In this document: positions 1 to 8,819 of the stretch, one piece after another
Layout: the number at the start of each line of letters is the position of its first letter
Position numbering within the stretch: the first letter of the stretch is position 1
From: Oscillospiraceae bacterium
Lineage (GTDB): Bacteria; Bacillota; Clostridia; Oscillospirales; Ruminococcaceae
NCBI GenBank assembly: GCA_022793675.1
Contig: JAAWDH010000016.1
Coordinates: forward strand, 1 to 64,000
Direction of reading: 5' to 3'
DNA: 64,000 bases
The notes under the pieces: model-generated
Told to the model about the DNA's origin: nothing
What the model saw: the letters and a program-made list of their open reading frames with translations, nothing else
The model's database searches: none
Translations under genes and position numbers: made by a program

Positions 1-95
1 AGCGCGCGGAAAGCTGGATTGCCAACTATCCACGCAAAATTTTAGGTTGGAAAACGTCTGAAATGCTCTTCCGTGAAGCCGTCGCCGCCCTCTGA
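1..95 (+). CDS. IS30-family transposase, C-terminal fragment
   Basis: The first 95 bases read in frame from base 3 as the last 30 residues of a transposase, ending in a TGA at 93-95. The stretch NYPRKILGWKTSEMLF is the conserved C-terminal end of IS30-family DDE transposases. The rest of the gene lies outside the window, so whether the element is intact cannot be seen. Its position just past the end of the nucleotide-sugar operon marks a mobile-element boundary of that island. Confidence 0.8.
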   Translation, partial: RAESWIANYPRKILGWKTSEMLFREAVAAL

Positions 96-177
96 AAAAA
101 ATATTTCAATTTTTTTCGCATTTACTCTTGACATTTCCGAATTTTTTACGGCGTATTTTGTAGGAGTATAATAGATG

Positions 178-225
178 TTGGACAGAGGGAAGGAAGCAGA
201 ATTTTATAATCCAGGCTCTGTCCAA
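178..225. repeat. 10-bp inverted repeat at the IS30/operon junction
   Basis: TTGGACAGAG at 178-187 is repeated inverted as CTCTGTCCAA at 216-225, with 28 bases between. The right arm lies inside the last codons of the epimerase gene. It could be a weak hairpin at the end of the operon transcript or be linked to the end of the IS30 element. There is no U-run, so it is not a standard terminator. Confidence 0.4.
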
Positions 226-1100
226 AATCTTTTCAGCCCTTTTTCCAGCGATACCCTCTGCGCCCAACCAGGCGGAGGCGGATATACCTTTGCGGGTTTG
301 TAAATCTGACGTTCTGGCTCTGGCCTGCCGCCCCAGTTTGCCTCAAATTTCAGATGGTTGACTTTTAGCATCAGCTCCACTGTTTCCCGAAGCGAAAGCG
401 GATTTTCGCTGTTCAGCTGGAAAAACTGATGGGCAGCAGGCGGATTTTCCAGCGCCTTTGCTGCCTGAATCAAGCCGTCAACGACATCATCAACATAAAG
501 CAGATCGAAAATCTGCCGGCCTGAGGTCAAATCCATAGACCGCTTTTCCAAAATGGCCTGACGAATCAGGTTCAGCACTTTGGGACGCTGGTCATCTGAA
601 CCGTAGGTGTCAGACAGCATAACACTGGCAGCCTCAACATAACCAGCATCCGTATAAAATTCAACTATATCGGAAAAAGCCTTTTTGGTAGCAGCATAAA
701 GGTTAAGAGGATGATATGCCTTTCCAGAAATATGGGCATAATAGGAGGTAGCGTAGACAATCTTTCGGCATTTACCACTCAACTGCATTGCTTCCAACAG
801 ACAGTTCCCAAGGTACAGATTGCTTACTGTCAGCGCAGAAACCGCTGCGAGATCATGTGCCCCAGTATAATGGGCTGCTAAATGGAAGACTATATCCGGC
901 TGGCTTATTTCCAGCGCTGCCAGCAGGCTTTCACCACTGCCGTCATAGGAAAGCAGCGTCAACCCGCCCAGCACCTCTTGCGGCAGATAGGTTGTTTTCA
1001 GCGGCTGGCGCACCAGCCCGTAAACCTCGCAGTTCCCTGCCAGCCGAGCAGCAAGCCGGGAGCCTAGGTAACCAGTAACACCGGTAATCAATGCTTTCAT
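204..1100 (-). CDS. NAD-dependent epimerase/dehydratase (nucleotide-sugar reductase)
   Basis: This is an extended short-chain dehydrogenase of 298 residues. The Rossmann motif GVTGYLG is at residues 7-13 and the catalytic YxxxK (YAATK) at about 135-139. It is the last gene of the CDP-sugar operon. Its ATG shares four bases (ATGA) with the stop of the RmlC-like gene upstream, and AGGAGAAG sits in front, so the two are translationally coupled. In such operons this enzyme usually reduces the 4-keto group of the deoxysugar after dehydration, epimerisation and methylation; that role is inferred from position. The substrate should be CDP-linked because the operon begins with the CDP-glucose genes. 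Confidence 0.85.
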   Translation of the reverse strand: MKALITGVTGYLGSRLAARLAGNCEVYGLVRQPLKTTYLPQEVLGGLTLLSYDGSGESLLAALEISQPDIVFHLAAHYTGAHDLAAVSALTVSNLYLGNCLLEAMQLSGKCRKIVYATSYYAHISGKAYHPLNLYAATKKAFSDIVEFYTDAGYVEAASVMLSDTYGSDDQRPKVLNLIRQAILEKRSMDLTSGRQIFDLLYVDDVVDGLIQAAKALENPPAAHQFFQLNSENPLSLRETVELMLKVNHLKFEANWGGRPEPERQIYKPAKVYPPPPGWAQRVSLEKGLKRFWTEPGL

Positions 1101-1684
1101 ACCTTCTCCTCTGTATCAGGCAAACCGCCATACTGTGACATAAACTCCGACAGCGTGGGCAGCGCTGCATCCTTATCAGAAAGGATGACCTTTTCCACAC
1201 GTTCCGTCGGCCAACGTACAGCCAATTGCGGGTCGCTCCACAAGATGCCGCCGTCTGAAGGCGAGTCATAGCGGTCGCCACATAAATAGCTGAACAGCGT
1301 GTCATCCTCCAACGCCAAAAAACCATGGGCAAAGCCTTTGGGGATATACAGCATCTGCCGGTTTTCTGCCGAAAGATAAAACCCCTCCCACTGGCCAAAG
1401 GTCGAAGAGTTTTTGCGGAGATCCACGGCGACGTCGTACACCGCCCCATGCAGTACCTGTACCAGCTTGTCCTGGCTGTGACAGCGCTGAAAATGAAGGC
1501 CGCGCAGGACGCCTTTTTTGGAAAAGGAACGCAGTTCTTCCCATGGCGACAGTGCAATGCCATGTTCCGCAAAAATTGACTTCTCAAAAGGTTTTGAAAG
1601 ATAACCGCGGTCGTCCGGCGCACAGAATGGCGTGATAACTATCAAATTTTTGATGGTTGTAGGCTGAAAAGAAAATTTTGTCAT
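1097..1684 (-). CDS. dTDP-4-dehydrorhamnose 3,5-epimerase-like (RmlC/RfbC family)
   Basis: This 195-residue cupin belongs to the RmlC family of NDP-4-keto-6-deoxyhexose 3- or 3,5-epimerases. It shows the family motif RGLHFQ with the catalytic His near residue 64, DLR with the catalytic Asp near 88, and IPKGFAHGF near 114-122. Length matches the family. The rest of the operon makes CDP-4-keto-6-deoxyglucose and has a C-methyltransferase, so the likely substrate is a CDP-4-keto sugar and not dTDP-rhamnose; no rmlA, rmlB or rmlD partner is seen. GGGGAG precedes the ATG. Confidence 0.85.
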   Translation of the reverse strand: MTKFSFQPTTIKNLIVITPFCAPDDRGYLSKPFEKSIFAEHGIALSPWEELRSFSKKGVLRGLHFQRCHSQDKLVQVLHGAVYDVAVDLRKNSSTFGQWEGFYLSAENRQMLYIPKGFAHGFLALEDDTLFSYLCGDRYDSPSDGGILWSDPQLAVRWPTERVEKVILSDKDAALPTLSEFMSQYGGLPDTEEKV

Positions 1685-1699
1685 AGGCTCCCCTTTCTA

Positions 1700-2770
1700 T
1701 CAGATGGCATAACAAACTGTTTCGACCAATGCATGGGTGTAATGCCTAAAGTAAAGCTTATAACTAGGGCATAATTCCAGGATCAGCTTGGGTACCTGAA
1801 CCATATCGGCATCAGAATGATAAGTACAGATTGCCAACTTAGGACGATAAGTTTGAATCAGCTTTTTGGCGCCCTGCAGCGCTGCGCACTCCATTCCCTC
1901 AACATCCATTTTAAGATAGGTCACAGGCACGCCATCCAACAGATGGTCCAACGTGTCAACAGGAATCAATTCCCCTTTATCGGCTGCCCTTGAGCTGGAA
2001 TCATCAGCAGAGAAACAAACCGTCCCTTTTGTGTCGCCCACAGCAATCCGCTGACAGGAAACATCTGAATATTGGGCGGCATTTTCCAAAAGCTTTTGGT
2101 AATTGGCCTTTTCTGGTTCAAAAGCATAGATAGAATGATACCGTCCTTGGACTGCCGTATAGAAACTTTCAACTGTATCGCCTATGAAAGCGCCAGCGTC
2201 GGCAAATATTTCATGATCTTCCAAAAAGCGTTTACCGCCCAGCGTTTCGGGAAAATATTGTGTTTTTCGCGGCAAGGCTATCTTGGCCAAATACTCTGGA
2301 TTACGGTTCATGCGATAGCGGATTACAGCTTCAAAAGTGTCTTTGGACATCTGATCCGCCAGACAGCGATAAACTTGTTCCATTTCTGACTGCGCTGATT
2401 GGAAGCAACCGCTGTTCTCCTCAAAGTATAAATCCAGCCGGAAAATTTCTGCCGGCGGAGCAGGGAGAGCCTGTAGCTGAGGAATAATCTGCTTCTCAAA
2501 CGGCACCAGAATGAGAACGTTATAGGCAGCACCAAGTTTTTGCAGCTGATCTGGCCTGACAATCTCAAGGCCCCATAGTTTCGTTCCCCATTTTGCGGGG
2601 TCATTATCGCAGATAAATGGCACAGGGACTTGCAGCTGCTGCAAAAAACTGCTATTTGCAGCGGGCGCTTTTCCAAATAGCACCAGCGGCAGACCAGATT
2701 GATTTATTTTCTGAATAGCAGCTTGCTTTCGCATATCCCACAACGCCATTTCATTAAGGTTAAACCACAT
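1700..2770 (-). CDS. FkbM-family SAM-dependent methyltransferase
   Basis: The protein has 356 residues if started at the ATG with GGAGGT seven bases upstream (2770); the longer ORF from 2794 lacks a ribosome site. Residues 20-90 look like a Rossmann-type lead domain (LVLFGKAP, then ICDNDPAKWGTKLWG), as found in front of many sugar-modifying FkbM enzymes. The FkbM methyltransferase domain follows, with a SAM-binding ADAGAFIGDT region near 195 and TYLKMDVEGMEC near 290. FkbM enzymes O-methylate sugars and peptides. In this operon it probably methylates a hydroxyl of the flagellin glycan; the acceptor is not shown by the sequence. Confidence 0.85.
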   Translation of the reverse strand: MWFNLNEMALWDMRKQAAIQKINQSGLPLVLFGKAPAANSSFLQQLQVPVPFICDNDPAKWGTKLWGLEIVRPDQLQKLGAAYNVLILVPFEKQIIPQLQALPAPPAEIFRLDLYFEENSGCFQSAQSEMEQVYRCLADQMSKDTFEAVIRYRMNRNPEYLAKIALPRKTQYFPETLGGKRFLEDHEIFADAGAFIGDTVESFYTAVQGRYHSIYAFEPEKANYQKLLENAAQYSDVSCQRIAVGDTKGTVCFSADDSSSRAADKGELIPVDTLDHLLDGVPVTYLKMDVEGMECAALQGAKKLIQTYRPKLAICTYHSDADMVQVPKLILELCPSYKLYFRHYTHALVETVCYAI

Positions 2771-2848
2771 ATGCAATACCTCCATAAAAAACATGTTTTC
2801 CTACGCCCTGAGGTATAGGAGCCATCCCATCTTGTATCAAAATATTTG

Positions 2849-4033
2849 TCATTGCTGTAATAATTCTTCCAGCAGAATAACTGGAATATGTGGGTTTATA
2901 TTATGCACTTCATTTTGAATTTCAGATAAGTATACCTCATTTTCCACGCAAATGATATTTGCTTTTGCTATTGCATCTTCAGGAGATAAAACCTTATGAC
3001 CTGTTCCAGGAATAAATTTACCCTGTTTGAATGGATTCTTATCAATAAATCCGGCTATGGGCATTTTATGCAAAAGGTTAGCGCACATTACTCCTTTTGC
3101 TGATGCTCCCCACAGATACAAGCCTTTAGAAGCAGTAGAGAAAAGATTTTGGACATCCAAGATATTTTCGCAATCAGATATCTGTTGACACCTCATCATT
3201 ATTTCAGAAAAAGCTTGTTCAACTTTAGCTGTCTCCATAGGCTCTGCAAGAACCGAAATAGGTTGTTCGGATATTTTTCTTGCACAGATAGAAAAATACT
3301 GTCCCTGATATGCAAATTCCATTTTCACAATTTGGAACCCAGATAGTCTAAGCAGACGCTCCATAAATTTATCTGTGTAATAGGCGCAATGTTCATATGG
3401 GAAATCGTAAAAAGCCTGCCTGTCAAGAATCCAATTGAGCCGCGGCGTTTCCAGGTATAATATTCCATTTGAAGATAACGCCTGGTTAAAGGTTTTTAGC
3501 ATTTCTAAAGGATTTAAAATGTGTTCTATCATGTGCCTGTTTATCAGAACATCCGCCGGATGCGCCATATGGGTTAGATATGCTTGATCAAAACAGAGCT
3601 GTTCAAAAATCACATTTTCCTTTAAGCTGTTTGCCGCGCTTGGATCAATCCCTATGCAGCTTTTAGGCTGGTATTCTGCAATGGTATATAAAAATTCACC
3701 TTTCCCGCAAGCGATTTCAAGGACATGGGCATCTTTCAACGGCATTACAGAGTCAATCGTTGCAGCAAGGTTTTGAATGTACTCGCTATAATAAACTGAA
3801 TGTCCGCGTTCGTTATAATAACTGACATTGTATTCAACCTCCTCAGGCTCAAAACTAGCATTAAAGATAAAGCCACAGCGGCTGCATTGAACCAAATTCT
3901 GCGCCTTACAGGCAAATTTTTTTGCCTCATCCGCGCTGTCAGCGAGTATATTATCAATAACCGGAATGCTAGGAAAAAAACATACTGATTTCAGCTGACG
4001 GCTTTTGCATACGGTGCATTGTGAAATATTCAT
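2849..4033 (-). CDS. Zn-finger C-methyltransferase for NDP-sugars (TylCIII-like)
   Basis: This 394-residue protein has the architecture of NDP-hexose C-methyltransferases. An N-terminal zinc site is formed by C6xxC9 and C50xxC53. A class I SAM-binding motif VLEIACGKGEF lies at about 104-114, and a C-terminal domain contains YLWGASAKG near 308. This family adds a methyl group to C-3 of 4-keto-6-deoxy sugars, giving branched sugars such as mycarose or virenose precursors. With a CDP-glucose dehydratase and RmlC-like epimerase in the same operon, a CDP-linked 3-C-methyl-6-deoxyhexose is the likely product (inference). The gene is visibly more A+T-rich than the housekeeping genes of the window. 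Confidence 0.82.
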   Translation of the reverse strand: MNISQCTVCKSRQLKSVCFFPSIPVIDNILADSADEAKKFACKAQNLVQCSRCGFIFNASFEPEEVEYNVSYYNERGHSVYYSEYIQNLAATIDSVMPLKDAHVLEIACGKGEFLYTIAEYQPKSCIGIDPSAANSLKENVIFEQLCFDQAYLTHMAHPADVLINRHMIEHILNPLEMLKTFNQALSSNGILYLETPRLNWILDRQAFYDFPYEHCAYYTDKFMERLLRLSGFQIVKMEFAYQGQYFSICARKISEQPISVLAEPMETAKVEQAFSEIMMRCQQISDCENILDVQNLFSTASKGLYLWGASAKGVMCANLLHKMPIAGFIDKNPFKQGKFIPGTGHKVLSPEDAIAKANIICVENEVYLSEIQNEVHNINPHIPVILLEELLQQ

Positions 4034-4063
4034 TTTTTAATCTCCTTATTCGAAAATCATCAA

Positions 4064-5089
4064 TCAAACTAATCCTGATGGAAATATCGGCTCATCTGTC
4101 CCATAGAGCACACGGGTATGATGAAGATCTGCCAAACAGGTTCGCCGGACTGTTTCCTTTGCTCGCGTCGTGACAAAATAATCCGCCCACTGAAAAAGCA
4201 TGGCTTCTGGCAAATCCTCTCCTGATTGCAGGATAACGCTTGTATTCCGTGCTTGATACTTTTTTAGAATCGCTTGTATCATATTCAGATTCTTTTCAGC
4301 AGACGCTTCTTGAGGCAGATAAATCAACAGTTCTGCGCCTGGACGGTCTTCAGAAAAATATTGCTGTAGCACTTTATGGAAAAGAGGAAAAGGACTGAAC
4401 AGATCAGGTACGAAAAAGACAGTTTTTATTCCTGACACCCCGGGGGGGGGGGTAAAGTGACATTTTCCCAGATCGTCCGCCAAATACTTCTCCACAAACT
4501 TCGGCGGAGGCAAAGAAAAATCCTGTCTACGTTTCAGCAAAACTTCCTTTGGCCAATCCCACCAGGCAATCTTCTGAAGCCCATCAATTGTCTGTGCATC
4601 AAAGCGGTAGCGTAAAACTTTAGCTGGATTTCCCCCTACGATAGCATAAGGAGGAACATCTTTTGTGACTACAGCGTCCGTCGCCACAACGCAGCCGTTA
4701 CGAAGGATAACCCCAGGCATAATTGTTGCCCCATGTCCGACCCAAACATCATTCTGAAGGATAATTGTGCCTTTCCGACGGCTCTTTTGCTGTTTTTTCA
4801 TGCCTTGTAAAAAGGACATCTCCCCTTGTACGATAGAGCCATAATCATGGTTCATATCAATCATGAAAGTGATTCCATCTGCCAGCGAGCAACCTTTGCC
4901 GATAGCAATACAATGCCGCCCGTCTGCTGGAGCAAAGTCAAGGCCGCTTTGGATTTCTGCCTGGACAATATAGCTATCGGTATCAATAGACAGAAGCGGA
5001 AAACCTGCCAGCTTTTCTGAAGCAGCGACGGAAAGTTCTTGATAGGTTTTAATTTGATGCGGGCTAATGGAGATATTTTTCAGAATCAT
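4064..5089 (-). CDS. Left-handed beta-helix acetyltransferase with C-terminal extension; contains poly-C tract
   Basis: Residues about 40-165 are a hexapeptide-repeat (CatB/xenobiotic-type) acetyltransferase: IAIGKGCSLADG, NDVWVGHGATIMPGV, and PPYAIVGGNPAKV, which is the conserved end of the helix. Residues 216-341 form a separate domain that I do not recognise. The two parts are joined at about residues 212-216 (PPPGVSG), encoded by a run of eleven C on the coding strand. Any one-base slip there would keep the acetyltransferase but remove the C-terminal domain. In the present sequence the frame is open. AGGGGGA precedes the ATG, and the gene starts nine bases after the glycosyltransferase ends. 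It probably acetylates a sugar of the glycan made by this operon. Confidence 0.8.
   Translation of the reverse strand: MILKNISISPHQIKTYQELSVAASEKLAGFPLLSIDTDSYIVQAEIQSGLDFAPADGRHCIAIGKGCSLADGITFMIDMNHDYGSIVQGEMSFLQGMKKQQKSRRKGTIILQNDVWVGHGATIMPGVILRNGCVVATDAVVTKDVPPYAIVGGNPAKVLRYRFDAQTIDGLQKIAWWDWPKEVLLKRRQDFSLPPPKFVEKYLADDLGKCHFTPPPGVSGIKTVFFVPDLFSPFPLFHKVLQQYFSEDRPGAELLIYLPQEASAEKNLNMIQAILKKYQARNTSVILQSGEDLPEAMLFQWADYFVTTRAKETVRRTCLADLHHTRVLYGTDEPIFPSGLV
4442..4452. repeat. Homopolymer G11 (C11 in the coding strand)
   Basis: Eleven consecutive G on the plus strand directly follow CCCC, inside the acetyltransferase gene at the junction of its two domains. It is the longest homopolymer I found in the window. 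Tracts of this length are prone to slipped-strand mispairing and also to sequencing error. Confidence 0.95.
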
Positions 5090-5097
5090 AAGTCCCC

Positions 5098-6924
5098 CTA
5101 TTTTTTGCAGACAAAATAATAGGTCTGCGCGCTCATCCGTTTAACAATCTGCGGCAGCTCCTTCGCTTTGCCAAAAAGCCTTTTCGCAAAGTCTTCCAAG
5201 CCGCCTACCGTCTGTTCCACAGCCACTGTCTGCACGTTTGAAAACCACTTTTCCGCTTCTTCGCGCACTTTTTCGGGATTTACCAGCGTCAAGCGCGCCG
5301 TGCCAGCCGGCATCGAAAATTGCAGCAGCGCATGGATATTTATCGCAAAGTAGGGATTATTGCAGGCAAACACCAACACCCCGCCAGGCTTCAGCCGCTC
5401 GGAAATCTCAGCCAGCAGCTCGGGGAAATCCTCATAACAGCCAATATCCCGCCCCAGAAAAGCTGCCGAAAACCGCACCCCCTCAAATTCACTGGCAACA
5501 GCCTCTGCCAGCCTGGAAGCCAGTCGCGCTTCATCAGAAAGCGGCGTCAGATCAGGCAGGTACTCCGGCTGGGCAGTCAGTTGGTAGAGTTTGCAGCCAC
5601 GCTGCTGCCGCCGCAGTTCATTGCGCAGCTGCAACGGCGTGTCGCCGAATCCGCAGTCTATCCCCAGAAAATCAACGTCCCCTTGAGGCGGAATAAAATT
5701 TTTCAGCAGCTGGATAACCTGGATGTCATAGCAAAATCCGATACCCCAAGCATCTACGCCATGTCTCCTTTTAAAAAGCTCTCGCCCATAATTTAAAGTA
5801 TCTTCCACTTGCTGTGCTTTACTGGTAGTCACGCTGCCGAAATGATAACAGGCCACATCGCCGCAGATTAGCTGCCGGTAACCGGCGCGACGCGCCCGCA
5901 GACTGAAATCATCGTCCCAAAATTCCATTGAATAGAAATAAGGGTCAACAAAGACAAGTTTATTAACCGCCTCTGCGCGGTACATCCCCAGCGGCGGCAT
6001 CAGCCTAGCCCGATCGTTCCACCGGCTGGGGTCAGATTTGTTTTGCTCATTGGCCCAAGCGATAAATTTCTTTGGATCATTGGTCGGCGCGTTCAGCATC
6101 TGCAGGTTGGCGATATTAGGCGTAGCCGGAACTGCCGCAATGATGTCGGGGTCGGATTCAAAGCATTGAAGCAAAATGTCCGCCCAGTTCCGGGTCACCA
6201 AAATATCGTTGCTGACAAAACAGAAATACTCGCCCTGGCAGATCTGCGCCAGCGCCGCGAACATATACATCCGGACATTTTTCTTGAAACGGATGACTTT
6301 GCCGACACCCAAACTCTCGAAATATTCCAGCGTCCCATCGCTGGAGCCATGATCGATCAAAATCAGCTCAGCGTCCAGTTTTTTAAAGTCGGTTTCCTTC
6401 AGAAGCTGTTCGACGCACTGTTTGGTCGTTTCCAGATGGTTATACCCCGTCACAGCAATCGATAATTTGCAGGCGGGCTTCTCCCCTTCCTGCAAATAGA
6501 AATTTTGATAATGCGCTGCAAATTCCTCCCGATAATACTGTGCCATTCTGTCCTCATCGGGAAAAATACCGCCCCAGAAATAGAAGGCTTCCTTCAGCAG
6601 CCGCAGGAATGGGAACAGCTGGAACTCCATTTTTACCGCCGCCCGTCCTGCCTTCCCAGCTGTTATTGCATCTTCAATATTGTCCAGAGTATCCATAATA
6701 TTTTCCAGCATTTCAGCTGTATAAGCGTGTTCCAGCTGCGGCAGAAGGGGCTTTTGCGCCTCAGAAACTGCCTCCGCAGCCGCCCGCAGGTCGGCAAGCA
6801 GCGCAGCCGAACCGTTAACGTCGCCCTGGTCAAACTGCTGCATCAGCTCAAGGCAGGCCTGGCAGGCGGTATCTGCCAGTTCCAATATCTGCGCCAAAAG
6901 TTCCGTATTTTTTGCTTCAACCAT
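5098..6924 (-). CDS. GT2 glycosyltransferase fused to a methyltransferase-like domain
   Basis: The 608-residue protein has a helical N-terminus (1-140). A GT-A family 2 glycosyltransferase domain follows (about 150-400) with KLSIAVTGYNHLETT, the nucleotide-binding IDHGSSDGTLE, the VSNDI (DxD-like) site and EFWDDDFSLRARRAGY. The C-terminal part (about 415-608) looks like a class I methyltransferase, with FLGIDCGFGDT and LKPGGVLVFACNNP. Such fusions are typical of surface-glycan and flagellin-glycosylation loci. GGAGGG stands nine bases before the ATG, and 15 bases separate it from the dehydratase gene. The sugar it transfers is presumably the CDP-linked one made by the neighbours. Confidence 0.85.
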   Translation of the reverse strand: MVEAKNTELLAQILELADTACQACLELMQQFDQGDVNGSAALLADLRAAAEAVSEAQKPLLPQLEHAYTAEMLENIMDTLDNIEDAITAGKAGRAAVKMEFQLFPFLRLLKEAFYFWGGIFPDEDRMAQYYREEFAAHYQNFYLQEGEKPACKLSIAVTGYNHLETTKQCVEQLLKETDFKKLDAELILIDHGSSDGTLEYFESLGVGKVIRFKKNVRMYMFAALAQICQGEYFCFVSNDILVTRNWADILLQCFESDPDIIAAVPATPNIANLQMLNAPTNDPKKFIAWANEQNKSDPSRWNDRARLMPPLGMYRAEAVNKLVFVDPYFYSMEFWDDDFSLRARRAGYRQLICGDVACYHFGSVTTSKAQQVEDTLNYGRELFKRRHGVDAWGIGFCYDIQVIQLLKNFIPPQGDVDFLGIDCGFGDTPLQLRNELRRQQRGCKLYQLTAQPEYLPDLTPLSDEARLASRLAEAVASEFEGVRFSAAFLGRDIGCYEDFPELLAEISERLKPGGVLVFACNNPYFAINIHALLQFSMPAGTARLTLVNPEKVREEAEKWFSNVQTVAVEQTVGGLEDFAKRLFGKAKELPQIVKRMSAQTYYFVCKK

Positions 6925-6939
6925 TACTTGGCCCTCCGA

Positions 6940-7995
6940 TTATAACTGTTCAAATAAGAACAGCTGGATTTGTTTTTGGGTATAATCTGCCATATCCTTG
7001 CCATCCAGCCATGCTTTTGTCCAGTTTACCGTTTCCGCAACAGCCCGATCGGCGTGCCAGCGGGGCTGCCAGCTCAATTTTGCGCGGATTTTTGCGCAGT
7101 CCAGTTTTAAGATTGCATCTTCATGGGGACCGTTATCGCCGGTGTGGACCCAACAGGCCGGCGCGCCCCAGGCTTTACAAAACAAGTCTGCCAGCTCCCC
7201 CGTGGTCAAACAGTCGCAGCTGTCTGGCCCTACGTTATAGCTTCCAGCGACAGAAGCATCTTCATATTGCCGCGCGGCAATCAGCAGATAAGCCGACAGA
7301 GGTTCCAGCACGTGCTGATAAGGACGTATCGAAACAGGATTGCGCACCTGGATGGGTTTGGCAGCCTGGACGGCGCGGATACAATCGGGAATGATACGGT
7401 CGGCAGAAAAATCCCCGCCGCCGATGACGTTCCCTGCCCGAGCGGTGCTGACAGCCAGCCGCCGTCCGGCAAAAAAGCTGCTGCAATAGCTCATCGTCGC
7501 CAGCTCCGAGCAGGATTTGGAGTTGGCATAGGGGTCAAAGCCGTTAAGGGTATCCGTTTCACGATAGCCCCAAGGCCATTTCCGGTTCTCATAAACTTTG
7601 TCTGTCGTAACATTAAGAAGACTGCGCACGCTCTCTGTCTGCCGCACGCATTCAAGCAGATGCACCGTCCCCAAAACATTCGTAGAATAGGTCCCTACTG
7701 GGTCGCGATAGCTCTCCCGGACAATCGGCTGGGCCGCCAGATGGAAAACAATTTCGGGCTGGGCTTCGTCAAAAGCCTTTTGCAGCGCCGCCAAATCCCG
7801 GATGTCCCCATAAATAGAACGCATCCTGCCTTCAAAGCCAATGATTTTACAGATCCCATCGTCAATAGGCGGCAGGGCATAGCCTGTCACCTTGGCTCCG
7901 GCCATCAGCAGCATCGCGCATAACCAGGAGCCTTTAAAGCCGGTGTGTCCCGTGACAAACACCCGCTTATCCCGATAAAATTCTAAATTTTTCAT
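6940..7995 (-). CDS. rfbG: CDP-glucose 4,6-dehydratase
   Basis: The enzyme converts CDP-glucose to CDP-4-keto-6-deoxyglucose, the branch point for CDP-linked deoxysugars. The 351-residue protein carries the NAD motif GHTGFKG (16-22), the dehydratase signature TTDKVYEN near 126 and the catalytic YANSK near 150, and it ends with a Trp-rich CDP-specific C-terminus (WGAPACW, SWQPRWHADRAV). I chose the ATG at 7995, five bases after the stop of the cytidylyltransferase gene; the upstream extension to 8079 overlaps that gene out of frame. The ribosome site is weak, so coupling to the preceding gene is likely. Confidence 0.92.
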   Translation of the reverse strand: MKNLEFYRDKRVFVTGHTGFKGSWLCAMLLMAGAKVTGYALPPIDDGICKIIGFEGRMRSIYGDIRDLAALQKAFDEAQPEIVFHLAAQPIVRESYRDPVGTYSTNVLGTVHLLECVRQTESVRSLLNVTTDKVYENRKWPWGYRETDTLNGFDPYANSKSCSELATMSYCSSFFAGRRLAVSTARAGNVIGGGDFSADRIIPDCIRAVQAAKPIQVRNPVSIRPYQHVLEPLSAYLLIAARQYEDASVAGSYNVGPDSCDCLTTGELADLFCKAWGAPACWVHTGDNGPHEDAILKLDCAKIRAKLSWQPRWHADRAVAETVNWTKAWLDGKDMADYTQKQIQLFLFEQL

Positions 7996-8000
7996 CTTTT

Positions 8001-8780
8001 TCACCACACCAGCCAGGGGGCCTTTCCGCTCTCCCACAACTCCTCCAGTTTGAAGCGGTCGCGCTGGGTGTCCATGCACTGCCAGAAGCCGCCATGCTTG
8101 TAAATGCCCAATCTTCCATCCTTCGCCAGCGTCTCCATCGGCGTCCGTTCCAGGATGCAGCCTTCCTCGGCGCTGAGGTAATCAAACACGCCCGGCTCCA
8201 TCACCATAAAGCCGCCGTTGATCCAGCCGCCGTCTTCCTTGGCCTTTTCCCGGAAACCGGCGACTGTCTGCCCGGTCTTATCCAGATCCAGCACCCCGAA
8301 CCGTCCGCCGGGCTGAATGCCGGTAAGGGTCGCAAGCTTGCCGGAAGACCGATGCTGGGCAAGCAGTGCGTTCAAATCGACGTTGCTGACGCCGTCGCCA
8401 TAGGTAAGCATAAAGGGTTCGTCGCCGATGTATTTTTGTACGCGCTTGACACGCCCGCCCGTCTGGGTATGCAGGCCAGTATCAACCAACGTTACCCGCC
8501 AAGGCTCGGCGATATTTTGATGCACCGTCATTTCATTGCCGGCGGAAAAGTCAAATGTAACGTCGGAACGATAGAGGTAGTAGTCGGCGAAGTATTCCTT
8601 GATGACATGGCTTTTATAGCCGCAGCAGATGATGAAATCGTTGAAACCGAAGCTGGAATAGTATTTCATAATGTGCCAAAGGATGGGCTGGTCGCCGATC
8701 GTGATCATCGGCTTGGGTTTCAGGTGGCTTTCTTCACTGATGCGGGTGCCGAGGCCCCCAGCCAGAATAACAATTTTCAT
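8001..8780 (-). CDS. rfbF: Glucose-1-phosphate cytidylyltransferase
   Basis: The enzyme makes CDP-glucose from CTP and glucose-1-phosphate. The 259 residues contain the nucleotidyltransferase signature LAGGLGTR (6-13), the sugar-phosphate lysine region KPKPMITIG, and TYGDGVSNVDLN, the metal-binding region of RfbF. I chose the ATG at 8780 (AGGGG upstream). The in-frame ATG at 8816 has no ribosome site. It is the first gene of the eight-gene operon; a 20-bp inverted-repeat element starts 40 bases upstream of its start codon. Confidence 0.93.
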   Translation of the reverse strand: MKIVILAGGLGTRISEESHLKPKPMITIGDQPILWHIMKYYSSFGFNDFIICCGYKSHVIKEYFADYYLYRSDVTFDFSAGNEMTVHQNIAEPWRVTLVDTGLHTQTGGRVKRVQKYIGDEPFMLTYGDGVSNVDLNALLAQHRSSGKLATLTGIQPGGRFGVLDLDKTGQTVAGFREKAKEDGGWINGGFMVMEPGVFDYLSAEEGCILERTPMETLAKDGRLGIYKHGGFWQCMDTQRDRFKLEELWESGKAPWLVW

Positions 8781-8819
8781 GTCAAACCCCTTTTGATGTT
8801 TCAGAGGTAAATTCATACT

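Noticed and set aside
128..172. TTGACA and TATAAT near the left edge
   Set aside because: The spacing is 33 bp, far from 17; not a usable promoter pair.
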